NCBI GenBank assembly: GCA_046329055.1
Contig: JAXLVK010000009.1
Span: forward strand, 1 to 64,000
DNA: 64,000 nt
Direction of reading: 5' to 3'
From: JADKCL01 sp046329055
Lineage (GTDB): Bacteria; Bacteroidota; Bacteroidia; J057; JADKCL01
Of this stretch, positions 28,001 to 35,900 are shown piece by piece (position 1 is the stretch's first letter; each line of letters opens with the position of its first letter). The notes under the pieces were generated by a model. That model had not been told where the DNA came from and searched no databases. It saw nothing but the letters and a program-made list of their open reading frames with translations. The position numbers were made by a program, and so were the translations under genes.

Positions 28001-28616
28001 CTTCAGCACACCAGGTGTGTATCCGGTGAGCCTGATCGCTGAGACCATTGGCGGTTGTGCGGACACGGCAGTGACTGTGACGGTCACGGTCTATGACACG
28101 GCCTTGGTGGACTTCAGCACCACGCCTTCCTTCCCGGTCGAGATGTTCCTGCCCAATACCACGGTTGACTTCCAGAACCTGACCCAAGGCCAGGTGAGCC
28201 AATATGTCTGGAACTTCGGCGACGGCATTTTCTCGAACGAACTGGAGCCGAGCCACATGTACACCCAACCTGGCGAGTACTTCGTGACCCTCTCCGTGAC
28301 CAATGCCCTCGGCTGCCACAGCTGGGTGACCAAGGGGCCGTTCGTGGTCACAACACCTGACCTGTTCATCCCCAACGTGTTCAGCCCGAACGCGGACGGC
28401 ATCAACGACATCTTCCTCGTGAACTACACGGGTTCGCAGCCCTTCACCATGCAGATCACCGACCGCTGGGGCGTCAAGCTCTACCTCGGCAACAACAAGG
28501 TGATCGGTTGGGACGGCAAGAACACCGTCGGCGACGACGTCCCCGATGGGGTGTACTATTACTATGTCAAGATTGGCGACAAGGAATACACCGGCCCGGT
28601 GACCCTCGTCCGCTAA
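22095..28616 (+). CDS. Giant T9SS-secreted adhesin, gliding-motility-associated C-terminal domain
   Basis: 2173 residues from ATG 22095, where a signal peptide begins (RLLFTGFLFLLLSLLARPVKA). The mature start ATHLMGNDITYTCV..C is the usual opening of large Bacteroidota surface adhesins. Then come many repeats: SprB-type segments (GxxPYxYxWSNGQT...GxYxVTVTDxxGC, ~450-1450), dozens of cysteines, 'DAGPD..IC..D' modules (~1500-1900) and two PKD-type domains with W(N)FGDG (~1960, ~2040). The last 90 residues (LFIPNVFSPNADGINDIF ... YYYVKIGDKEYTGPVTLVR) are the CHU_C / gliding-motility-associated sorting domain for type IX secretion. Role: surface adhesion or gliding; ligand unknown. Confidence 0.92.
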   Translation: MRVPRLLFTGFLFLLLSLLARPVKATHLMGNDITYTCVNQCTIEVHQRVYRDCCSTCSQWVGLQNFEINGANGCPGQPTQIGGWQPGNDPSQSTGWIATEVTPVCPGTVTQCVDPQNSTVRGVQEYHRWSQWDICGTGCTAFTIEWWGQNRNGGITSGAANQGLGSFLTTINTNLGACNSSPQFNNPPVPYLCAGQPFTFNQGATDPDGDSLSYQLGLCYTNTNVPINYNAGFSFSSPLGSSWITSINPVTGDVTFTPNPGNVEVGVMCVYVQEWRNGVLINTIVRDMQLNVIPCPNNTVPVANTVTNVINGTGSGNGGSGINVGTCINNNLCFDIPLTDADVIDSVYAWWNQAIPGGQFFLSGNPNMQDTIGGVNPVATFCWTPTSAGTFSFVVEMRDNHCPLYGFSQFTVTIHVSNPTALAAVQNVECDTATICAFGLNGVLPYSYNWGGQAGLSGNTACVTHIYPGSGTYTYTVTVTDAYGCPAVFSGSVNIPNVPTADAGPDIIACQVFSDTIGGPAQSGHTYIWDPSTGLAGPTDPNPLLTLINPGPTVQTYQYVVTMTSNTTGCFDRDTMNLIISYPAQLSFLPDQIECYGTPSGGIDMTVTNGLAPFNYVWSGPNGFSATSEDLSNIYAGTYVVTVTDDAGCESIDSVTITQPLSPLWVALISTDICCNGATDGIVDATITGDSPPYNFTWTGPSGFTANTEDINGLAAGMYVIQVTDQIGCIITDSVEIHEPTPVVINFNIYDAACNGDDVGIVAAHVTGGYGNYGYSWSPGGQTTDSITNLFAGNYTLNVSDTCFGDSLVRIYFEDFEGHSPWTLNNFTGANGADFNRWAINDGEGGQAPGNCGVTNNGDTTLHVVRLANPNGRAEYDAGGNCGTGPCPQSNVRAESPFISSVGYNNLSLEFDFISLGDNLLDNCSVLYNDGGGWQVLNPSIKSLNCSPGVGNWQQSTIALPPSTWGINNLQLAFNWTNNDDGNGSNPSVAINNIRIIAPRIFSPAACQVSAIASVNEPGPITSNIITNNVLCFGDSTGSATIAANGGNGNFHYAWSNGAFGQTVNNLPAGNYTVTVTDTAYTPAGGPLGYLLCTHTDGMTITEPPLLVINATATPTSCFLGSDGTVTVSVAGGTPFYQYQWNTTPAAFTQTVSGQPTGAYTVTVTDANGCTTTDFTVVSQPSPVAVGMSMTNSTCGDPNGTATASPSGGTPGYTYLWSNGQTSPTATGLMAGIAQVTVTDANGCIAFGQILVGNEPRPTLALDSQQNNLCFGGSIGAATVIASGGRPPYTYSWSNGQTGPSASGLPAGTVYAFVTDFFGCRDTLAVTITEPTPVTGTTVVQDMGCNSILPDGTVGVLPSGGTPPYTYVWSTIPVQLGQQATGLAPGIYSVTITDNNNCTFVTSDTVRQIPRPDVTAGPWEEFCEGEGGAIIFATGSGGSSPYYYSWWCDSTNTFCGIDSINDNDPNVNPDTSTWYYVYVTDQNGCRSDTDSVFVTVLPKPIVDAGADQVICGDSAPCVLLMPNITGASGPYIYNWSPGTSLNDSTIANPCARPDTTTMYTLQVTAGNGCSSEVTTTDTLSSVTVVVAPIPIADAGPDRDICFLDSAQLQGVASGAGPIYIYQWTPAAGLSDTTVASPWAFPSLTTNFSLVVWSNGCPSYADTVQVRVQTLPTVDAGWDREICLGDTTIMDAMAGGDSTATYTYQWFPTTGIVGSALVEDAYSSPDSTTTYYVIATTNWGCESNLDSMTVYLKPTPIADAGPNLSICAPDSITLLGGYYYTTTDSAPSPAQVFFSWVPADSMNDSTMLQPTVWPGQSTVYHLQVRYNTCVTEDSMIVTVIPQIQLVYAADTNVICDRDSIQLTSSGGLGGAVFTWTPPDGLSNPNIPNPMASPDTTTTYHLVAEEGGCTAEGDITIQVIPNPVSAYASSNPEGCPPFDVHFSQLAEGAINLIWNFGDGTVVSNMDYPIHTFSTPGVYPVSLIAETIGGCADTAVTVTVTVYDTALVDFSTTPSFPVEMFLPNTTVDFQNLTQGQVSQYVWNFGDGIFSNELEPSHMYTQPGEYFVTLSVTNALGCHSWVTKGPFVVTTPDLFIPNVFSPNADGINDIFLVNYTGSQPFTMQITDRWGVKLYLGNNKVIGWDGKNTVGDDVPDGVYYYYVKIGDKEYTGPVTLVR

Positions 28617-28632
28617 GTCGATCGATATTCAC

Positions 28633-28694
28633 GCAGAGTTTTCCTTTTGCGAAACATCCCGAAGATTGGGAGGTTAGTAGGAGGAAAACTCTGC
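28633..28694. promoter_or_regulatory. Inverted repeat over the leader of the SDR gene
   Basis: 13-bp perfect arms gcagagttttcct (28633-28645) and aggaaaactctgc (28682-28694) separated by 36 bases. The right arm overlaps the aggagg ribosome-binding site and ends 5 bases before the ATG at 28700. It may end adhesin transcription or mask the SDR start. Confidence 0.5.
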
Positions 28695-28699
28695 ATTTT

Positions 28700-29542
28700 A
28701 TGTCCGAACGTAAGAAGGTATTGATCACCGGGGCCAATTCAGGCATCGGTTTGTCGTCCGCGCATTTGTTGGCTGCGAAAGGCTGGGACGTCCTGCTGCT
28801 CTGCCGAAACGCACAGAAGGGGGACGCGGTCGTCGCTGAACTGCGCAAAAAGCACCCGCAAATCCAAAGCAAGAACTATGCAGCCGACCTGAGCAACCTG
28901 GAATCGGTGCGCAAGGCAGCCGCTCAAATCCTCGCCGAGCATCCGCGCATCGACGTCCTCCTGAACAATGCCGGCTATTATCCTGCGGAGATCAAGTACG
29001 TCGGCAATGTCGAGGAGACCCTTTACGCTTCGCATTTCGGGCATTTTGTCCTGACGCAGGCGTTGCTCCCTGCATTGGAAAAGAGTGCTCAAGGCCGTGT
29101 CGTGAACGTCTCCTCCACCATCCACTCGATGGGCAAGGTGAAGCGCTTTTTCCAGGGCCCCAATGGCATTTCCGCCATCCAAGCCTACGCGGACGCCAAG
29201 CTCGCCAATATCCTCTTCACGATGGCCCTCGCCAAGCGTCTTCCTCCACAGATGACGACCTACTCACTCCATCCCGGCGTAGTGAACACGGGCTTTGCCC
29301 ACAATTCCGGTGGTTTGATGGGCTTCTTTGTGAAATTGGGGGGACGGTTCCTGACTCCGCCGGACAAAGGCGCAGCTACAAGCGTTTACCTCACCACAGC
29401 TCCAATCACAGAATTGGAAGGCCTGTCAGGACGCTACTTCGACAAGTGCAAGGCCATCAAAACTCGGAACGATGACGCCACCGCAGAAAATGCCGAGTGG
29501 CTATGGGAAAAGACAGAGGAGTTTTTGGCGCAGCCGAGCTAG
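28700..29542 (+). CDS. Short-chain dehydrogenase/reductase, retinol-dehydrogenase-like
   Basis: 280 residues from ATG 28700, with ribosome-binding site aggagg at 28678-28683. Rossmann fold with cofactor motif TGANSGIG (10-17), NNAG (89-92), catalytic Ser139 in NVSST, and the YxxxK pair Y163/K167 in AYADAKLAN. An Arg in LLLCRNAQK after the second strand suggests NADP(H). The length and SSTIHSMGKV segment resemble the RDH/WW-oxidoreductase branch. Substrate cannot be told. It converges on the gene at 29544, leaving one base between the stops. Confidence 0.88.
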   Translation: MSERKKVLITGANSGIGLSSAHLLAAKGWDVLLLCRNAQKGDAVVAELRKKHPQIQSKNYAADLSNLESVRKAAAQILAEHPRIDVLLNNAGYYPAEIKYVGNVEETLYASHFGHFVLTQALLPALEKSAQGRVVNVSSTIHSMGKVKRFFQGPNGISAIQAYADAKLANILFTMALAKRLPPQMTTYSLHPGVVNTGFAHNSGGLMGFFVKLGGRFLTPPDKGAATSVYLTTAPITELEGLSGRYFDKCKAIKTRNDDATAENAEWLWEKTEEFLAQPS

Positions 29543-29543
29543 T

Positions 29544-31112
29544 TCATTCCTCCCGGATCCAGACTTCCGCGCGGTGCGATTCATTGGACTTGCCGAAGCT
29601 GAATCCATTGCGGAATATCTGATCGGGCTTGGCCCCCGCCTTGATCAACTCAAGACGGATCAGGTCGAAGCGCATATTGATCACCTCAGTGGGGTCGCCG
29701 CCTGCCAGATAGATACCGAGTTTCAGGCGCGGATTGCCTGCCAGCATCTTGCCAAAGCCCCGCACCCGGTCCTCTGCCAAATTGTCCAGCAGATAGCTGT
29801 CACCCGCGTACACTAACACCTCTTGGAGTTCGGAGGTTGGCTTTTTCACAGCCGGGGTCTCGTCTTCAGGCTTGGTTGCGGGATTGTCAGGGGCCTTGTC
29901 GGTAGGGGAGGTCGCTTTCCAGCCCACTTCGTCCAAATCCTCGATTTCGTCACCGTCCTCTTCCTCGTCGTCGCCTTCATCCTCATCATCTTCCTCTTCA
30001 TCGGCGGCATCATCCCCTTCATCATCCACAGTGGCATCGTTGTCGGAGCCGACAGAGCGGTTGGTGTCGCCAGCGTCATCGTTGGAGGCGAGGCCGAGTT
30101 CATTCGCGGGATCGGAGCCTAGCTTGGCTTGCTCCAGCCGGACGCGCTCGATGCTGTCGCGGCGCACCTTTTCGCGGAGCATGTTCAGCTCGGCGACCAC
30201 GCGCAGGCTATCCTCGACGGCTTTGACGCGTGCGAGGCTGTCGAGACGGCGCTCCTCAGCGAGTTGGATGCGGCGCAGGACATGCTTGTATTGTTCGTGG
30301 CTCTTGAAGGATTCGCCTTCCAGAAGGACAGCGGAGTCCACCGTGCCATCACCCGCATCGGCAATGGCCATTTGAAAGTGGTAAACCTGCTTGGGCACCA
30401 CGCGGCAGCCGACTGACATCACCTTGGTCATTCCATCGAAGCCGACATTGTTCAGGATGTCCTGGTTCAGGCTCGCCTTCACCGCCTCATTCACCTTCCC
30501 AACCAATGTAAATGGGTTGTTGTCCCAGTAATACTTGCGGTTGCTGTTGGCATTGACGGAATTGACGCTGATGGGAGAGTTGGTGCCGGGGAGGACCGCG
30601 AAGTTCTTGGCCGGCATATTGGGTCCGCTGATCACGAGGGCAAACGCGTCGTTGTAAGTGGAACCCACATAGTCATTGTATTCCTCGCTCGCGAAGACGA
30701 AGTTGAAGGCGACGCTGTCCTTGTCGGCCATGAAGTCGAACTCTAGGACGGCAGCATCAAACGTGCGGCCCCCCGCCACGCTGCTGAGGTTCTTGTCTCC
30801 GGGGACGCTGTTGTAGGTGCTGGTCTTGGGATGGATATTGGGGCCGGCGAGGTCGGAGGCTTTGCCAGTGCTCAGGACGACACCCGATTGGAAAAAGCCT
30901 GCGGAATTGGGGAATGAAAACACGCCGATGGCGTCAGGAAGGCCAGTAAACCGTACGCCCTTGACCAAAATGCCCTTGCCGAGGAGAACCTCCTTCACCA
31001 TCACGTCGGCTGTGCTGTCGCGGCGGACGCTGAGTTGCGCCTGACCCAATGCGGCGATGCCCACAAGGGTGAGGAGCAGGGTACTTCTGATCAGGATGCG
31101 CAGGTGCCTCAT
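29544..31112 (-). CDS. Choice-of-anchor L domain protein with acidic linker and OmpA-like end
   Basis: 522 residues. Signal peptide (LLLTLVGIAALGQA). Residues ~25-275 are a choice-of-anchor L domain (GVVLSTGKASD, LEFDFMADKDSVAFNFVFASEEYNDYV, FALVISGP). A coiled-coil-like stretch follows (RRIQLAEERRLDSLARV), then a very acidic low-complexity linker (~350-400) and a short C-terminal domain resembling OmpA (VINMRFDLIRLELIKAGAKPDQIFRNGFSFG) but without the GHTDSxG loop of its paralogue at 51456. Cell wall binding is therefore uncertain. Its ATG overlaps the stop of the endonuclease gene by four bases, so they form an operon. Confidence 0.8.
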   Translation of the reverse strand: MRHLRILIRSTLLLTLVGIAALGQAQLSVRRDSTADVMVKEVLLGKGILVKGVRFTGLPDAIGVFSFPNSAGFFQSGVVLSTGKASDLAGPNIHPKTSTYNSVPGDKNLSSVAGGRTFDAAVLEFDFMADKDSVAFNFVFASEEYNDYVGSTYNDAFALVISGPNMPAKNFAVLPGTNSPISVNSVNANSNRKYYWDNNPFTLVGKVNEAVKASLNQDILNNVGFDGMTKVMSVGCRVVPKQVYHFQMAIADAGDGTVDSAVLLEGESFKSHEQYKHVLRRIQLAEERRLDSLARVKAVEDSLRVVAELNMLREKVRRDSIERVRLEQAKLGSDPANELGLASNDDAGDTNRSVGSDNDATVDDEGDDAADEEEDDEDEGDDEEEDGDEIEDLDEVGWKATSPTDKAPDNPATKPEDETPAVKKPTSELQEVLVYAGDSYLLDNLAEDRVRGFGKMLAGNPRLKLGIYLAGGDPTEVINMRFDLIRLELIKAGAKPDQIFRNGFSFGKSNESHRAEVWIREE

Positions 31113-32737
31113 TCCACAATGATTTTCTTGGTGAGAATGCCCTCGGGCCGCTCCAATTTCAGCAGGTAGGTGCCCGCGGGAAGCCCTTCACAGGAAACCT
31201 GGAAGCTGCGTTGCCCTTGGGACACGTGGATTGTACGGAGGGTTTGGCCTTGAAGATTCAGGATACTGAGGTCGGCAGCACGGCGGAGCGGAGCCGCTAA
31301 TGTAATGTTCACGCGGTTTTGTGCAGGTTGCGGCCATACCCGCATGTCATGGACGGACGCCTCTTGGACGCTGACGGTATTGCTCGTGCCCTTGAGCACC
31401 ACAGTGACGCTAGCAGCTCCAGCGGCATCGGTGTTGAAGGTGAGGTCGGCGAAGTATTGGCCGGGTTGCGAGGGACGCATCCGCACGGGGATGGTCACAG
31501 CGCTGTCCATCGGAACAGTGAGGCTGGTGGGGCCGAGCAGGCTGAATTCCAGGTTGTTCACGGCGATGTTGGTGATGTGGAGGTCGTTCCGGCCCTCGTT
31601 GGCAACTGTGTAGTAGCCGTCCAAAGAGTCGCCTGTCAGCACAAAGCCGTAGTTCAAAGTGTCGCCTTCCATCTGCGCAATCGGGCTGGGGTTGCCATTG
31701 TCCACGCTGCATAGGCTGGCAATGCGGTCCATGAATTCGGGATGGTCCACGAAGGGGTTTTTGTTGTGTTGGTAGGTGTAGATGTCGGCGTTGCGCTTCT
31801 TCTCGATGGAATCCGGCGGGAACAGATTGTGCCAATTCCGGAGGACTGCTTCTTGGCTGCAAATGAAGCCCTGGTAGTCCTGGTAGCGGAAGAGGAACCA
31901 CAGCAAGGCGCGTACGGTCGGCCCTTTTTGCACATCGCGGGGTTCAAATGTCGTGCTGTTGGATTTGGAGCCGCCTTGTGTCCAAGAGGGGCTGGCAACC
32001 GGGCCGAAGGGCTTGTTGGCGCGCTCGCTGTTGGAGGCGTCGGTCGTGATGAAGATGTGGTGCAGGTCGCTCAGCTCCGGGAGGGTGGAGTTGAAGAGCG
32101 ATTGGGGCATGGTATGCTCGGTGTTCAAGCCGAAATTGGTCTGGGCATCCGACCTGGATGTGTATCCAACTGCCTGAAATCCAGTGTAGATGCATTCCGT
32201 GGTGTTGACGGATGCGCCGCGACCGTTCACCTTCCAGTTGTCAACGATCATGTACATCTTGTCACGGGCGTCGTTGTAGGTGAGTTGCAAGGCGCCTTGC
32301 GGGAGCAGGGTGTGAAATGCCGCCTTCAGGTCCTCGTTCCAGAGGTTCTGCGTCGGGTCCCAATAGGTGTCGGTGTACCTGCCGTTGGCGAAGAGGCGGA
32401 TGTGGGGAACTTCCGGATGGCTCGAGCTCTTGATGAGGAGCCAATCTGCGTAGTCCACATTTTGGCCGGGATTGCAGGTGATGTCCACCATGCGGCTGCC
32501 ACCTGCGGCGATGATGAAGGCTGTGTCCGTGATCGTAAAAGCGTCCGTGTGGAAGGCATTGATGTCCTCAACCACGAGATCTCGGCCGCTGCCATTGGTG
32601 ATGTTGACTGTGGTGGTGAGCGGAGTTCCTTGGAAAACCGTCGCAAAATTGACCATGGACGGGGAAAAAGAAATCTGTCCCCAGGCGGCGATGGTCGTAC
32701 AGCAAAAGCAAACAATAGATGCGATCCCTAGCTTCAT
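31109..32737 (-). CDS. Secreted endonuclease I with choice-of-anchor D domain and T9SS sorting signal
   Basis: 542 residues from ATG 32737, a start favoured by the signal peptide MKLGIASIVCFCCTTIAAWG and the promoter box just upstream. Residues ~20-120 form an immunoglobulin-like anchor-D (ASPM/SPD-2/Hydin-type) domain. Residues ~135-350 are endonuclease I (EndA/NucM family), a periplasmic or extracellular DNase: LNTEHTMPQSLF, DLHHIFITTDASNSERANKPFG and a downstream EKKRNADIYTYQHNKNPFVDHPEF segment. Another Ig-like domain and a T9SS type A tail follow (MRVWPQPAQNRVNITL ... GTYLLKL). Probably feeds on extracellular DNA. First gene of an operon with 29544-31112. Confidence 0.88.
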   Translation of the reverse strand: MKLGIASIVCFCCTTIAAWGQISFSPSMVNFATVFQGTPLTTTVNITNGSGRDLVVEDINAFHTDAFTITDTAFIIAAGGSRMVDITCNPGQNVDYADWLLIKSSSHPEVPHIRLFANGRYTDTYWDPTQNLWNEDLKAAFHTLLPQGALQLTYNDARDKMYMIVDNWKVNGRGASVNTTECIYTGFQAVGYTSRSDAQTNFGLNTEHTMPQSLFNSTLPELSDLHHIFITTDASNSERANKPFGPVASPSWTQGGSKSNSTTFEPRDVQKGPTVRALLWFLFRYQDYQGFICSQEAVLRNWHNLFPPDSIEKKRNADIYTYQHNKNPFVDHPEFMDRIASLCSVDNGNPSPIAQMEGDTLNYGFVLTGDSLDGYYTVANEGRNDLHITNIAVNNLEFSLLGPTSLTVPMDSAVTIPVRMRPSQPGQYFADLTFNTDAAGAASVTVVLKGTSNTVSVQEASVHDMRVWPQPAQNRVNITLAAPLRRAADLSILNLQGQTLRTIHVSQGQRSFQVSCEGLPAGTYLLKLERPEGILTKKIIVE

Positions 32738-32741
32738 TTGG

Positions 32742-32749
32742 CGAAGGTA
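32742..32749 (-). promoter_or_regulatory. -7 box TACCTTCG, near-leaderless start of the endonuclease operon
   Basis: TACCTTCG on the minus strand ends four bases before ATG 32737, so transcription would begin at or very near the start codon. Same box as in front of SUKH/pentapeptide copy 1. Confidence 0.4.
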
Positions 32750-32989
32750 GGGAAAAATTGGAGGGTCGATACCCTGTGCAAACAGCGCTACTGGGAATTG
32801 GGCCAACGCCCGTCTAGGAATTGAGACAGTGCGGCGGTTTCGGTGGGGTCAGGTTGGATTTCAATGCCCGATTTGACCAGGGGACATGGTGGAATTCGGT
32901 CATTCTGCCCTGAAATGAGAATGAAAATTCGATTTGAAGCCTGCATTTGCCCTCAGCCGTGTGGTAGAAGGCCTCGATTCGCCCCGCTG

Positions 32990-35900
32990 TCACTCCAAAA
33001 TCTCAAACTTGCCCACAAATTGCTCCACACCCTCGGCCTCCACGCGGAAGAGGTAGGTGCCCGGAACGATGCGGTCTCCCCACAGGTCGATGAGGTTCCA
33101 TTCTAGGCCGCCGTCGCCATCCGTTTCCTCCAAAGTGATGATCTTCCGACCGCTTGCAGTATAGACATGGACGGTCGCGGTCTGCGTCAGGTTCGCGAAG
33201 CGGATGCCATTGAATTGGTCGTGGGGGCGGTAGGGATTGGGATAGACGTAGGCTTGCGTGAGCTCGTCCTGGTGCGCGGAGAAGGTCGCGACATTGCCGG
33301 ATTTCTCCATCATCAGGGCGCCGTCTTGGGCTGTGCCGCCATGAAGTGTGATGGAAACCGGGTAACCCAATGCCCCCAACGCGGCCTCGCTGAGGCTGAC
33401 CAAGATCGACGTCTGCGTGGCGTCCGCGAATTGCACGTCGGTCACATATCCAGTGGGGGAGAGGGCGTAACGATTGATTTCCAGGACGTCAGCGTTCATG
33501 GGCAGGTTGAACCAGATACGCGCCTGATTCGCCTCCACCACCTCCCAACGGGTGAAGTGCGCCAGCCCGGAAGTGTCAGGTGTATAGGTGAACTGCGCGG
33601 AGCGGAAGGCCGGGTCTAGCGGAGCGCGGGCAGCATCCCAAAGCAGGGAATCCACCGTGAGGGTGTTCAACCCATTCACAAATGGCCGCTGAAAACTGAG
33701 CAATACGCTGCTGTTCAGGTCACCAGAGGTATTGTAGGCAAGGCATGCGGTGCCGCTATTGAGGACGATGTATTGCCCCGAGGCCGGATCGCTCTGCATG
33801 GGAACCGAAAAATAAGCGACCGCCTGCTGCGGACCTTGCGCGACCACCGAATCCAGGCGACCGAGGGCATGCGGGCGCAGGGCAATGGCGTATGTGAATG
33901 GACTGTACACCGGATTGAGGCCAGTGTTTTTGCCTTCCAGCACATACAGGTAGGTCGTGTCCGGGTGCAAGCCGATGTTGTCCACGTAGGCGCTAGGGAA
34001 CACAGGGACGCTGTCAATCAATGTGATGATGATGTTGCCCGCGCCAGTGATCGGTCCCCGCCAAATTCGGATCTCCATGGCGTTCGTGCCGTCCGACCAG
34101 TCGAGGAAATTGGAATTGGGGCCGAGGACATGTCCATCGAGGCTGTTGGGAGGGAGGGTACCTGCGTAGGCAGCGTCCTTTTCCCAAAAGACGGCCTTGT
34201 CGCCCCGTCCGATCGCCACTTCATTGATGCCATTGCCATCAAAGTCCCCGATCAAGTGATGCGTCGCAATATCGCCGTAATGGAACCAGGACCATTTGAA
34301 GCTGCCTCCGACATGGTCCCAAATGTAGGTCCGTGGAAAGGTGGTGAACACAATCTCGTCCTCGGGGTCTGCGTCCACATTCCCAGCCGTCGCTGCATTG
34401 AACTCCTCAGTGTCAACATCATAGAGCCAGTCCTGCCACAGCATTTGGTATTGATTGTCACCAACTGCCGTGTAGAGGCGCAGCCACCAATAGGTGGGCT
34501 CGTACTCGAAGTCCTCCTCGTTGCGATTCAGGGACGAATGCACCGCGACGAAGAAATCGTTGAGGGTGTCTCCATTAAAATTGCCGGAGAGGATGTAGGA
34601 GCCTGATTTTGTGAGGTCGGTGGTATCGAGGAATGTACGAATGTAGCCGCCGCTGCCATTGGACTCGTAAATCAACAAATCCCCATCAAAATCCCCGAAA
34701 ATGACCTCGGTATGCCCATCTCGGTCCACGTCCTCGACCATTGCACGTGGCGCGACTGAGCCGAAATAGTCCGGGCTATCGTCAACGAGGGTATTGGTGA
34801 CGTTGTAGCTGCTGCCGCTTCGTTCTAGGATCTTGTAATCCTTGAAATCCTTGGCAACCAGTTCCGTAGCGCCATCGTCATCCGTATCCACAAGCCGCGC
34901 GGCGTAGAGGCCATTCCCGAGGTTGGAGTAATGGATGGTGCCGGGATAGGAATTGGTTGTGGGCTGTTCCACGATGTAGAGCGAGTCGTTCACTGAGCAA
35001 AGCAGCTCCTGCAGGCCATCGCCATCGGTATCTGCGACATCCTTCGGAATCAGTACCGGCTTGAAATTCAGCGAGTCCACAGCCGTGAATTGGACGGCAT
35101 TGTACTCGTAATACTTCATCTTGCCGAACCCAAGCTGCTCATCGTACTCACTCATTGCGACCTCCATCAGGCCATCCCCGTCATAGTCGAGCAAGGTGTC
35201 GAGGTAATAGCCCATCGGCAGGCTGTAAGTCAATGTATCCCAGCCAAATAATGGGATATGCTCCTCATAAACACTGCGTTGCATCGTGGCAGTCTGCGAA
35301 ATGAGTCCGGCTTCATTCTTGGCCGTCAGGTAATATTCCACCGTCGAAAAGTTGATGGATTCGCTGCCGAGGAGGAAGCTGCCATGCCGGGTGATGCGGT
35401 CATTGACCTGTGCCCTGAAATCAGGCTCCCCGATATTGCGGTACCACAGCGTGACTTGCGACCGGTCACTCGCCCGATAGACGATGAACATCTTACGCTG
35501 CTCATTGTCAATGGCGTCCGTGTCCAGTCTGATGTCAATCACTGGCGCGCTGCGGTCGATCACAAACCGTACCCTGTCCTCGGCGGTCGAGCCATTCGTC
35601 TTTTCCATCCGCAACCGCAGCGTATATTCCCCCTCATCCAACGCCGCGATGTTCCAAATGGTCAAAGTGTCGCGAAAGACCTGCGCGGTCTGATCCATCA
35701 GAATCGGCAACCAATCGTCCTCGCCTTCTACGCCAGCTTGGTATTCCAAATGGAACTTGGTGCCTTGCGGGTCGAGGGCGGTCACCACGATCGGGACGCT
35801 GTTGAGGGCGGAACCACCGTCATTTTGCGGAGAAAGGATCTGCACATTGCTCGCGCCAACGGTTTGGAGCGCCTTGCGAATATTGAGCCGGCCTGCGCCA

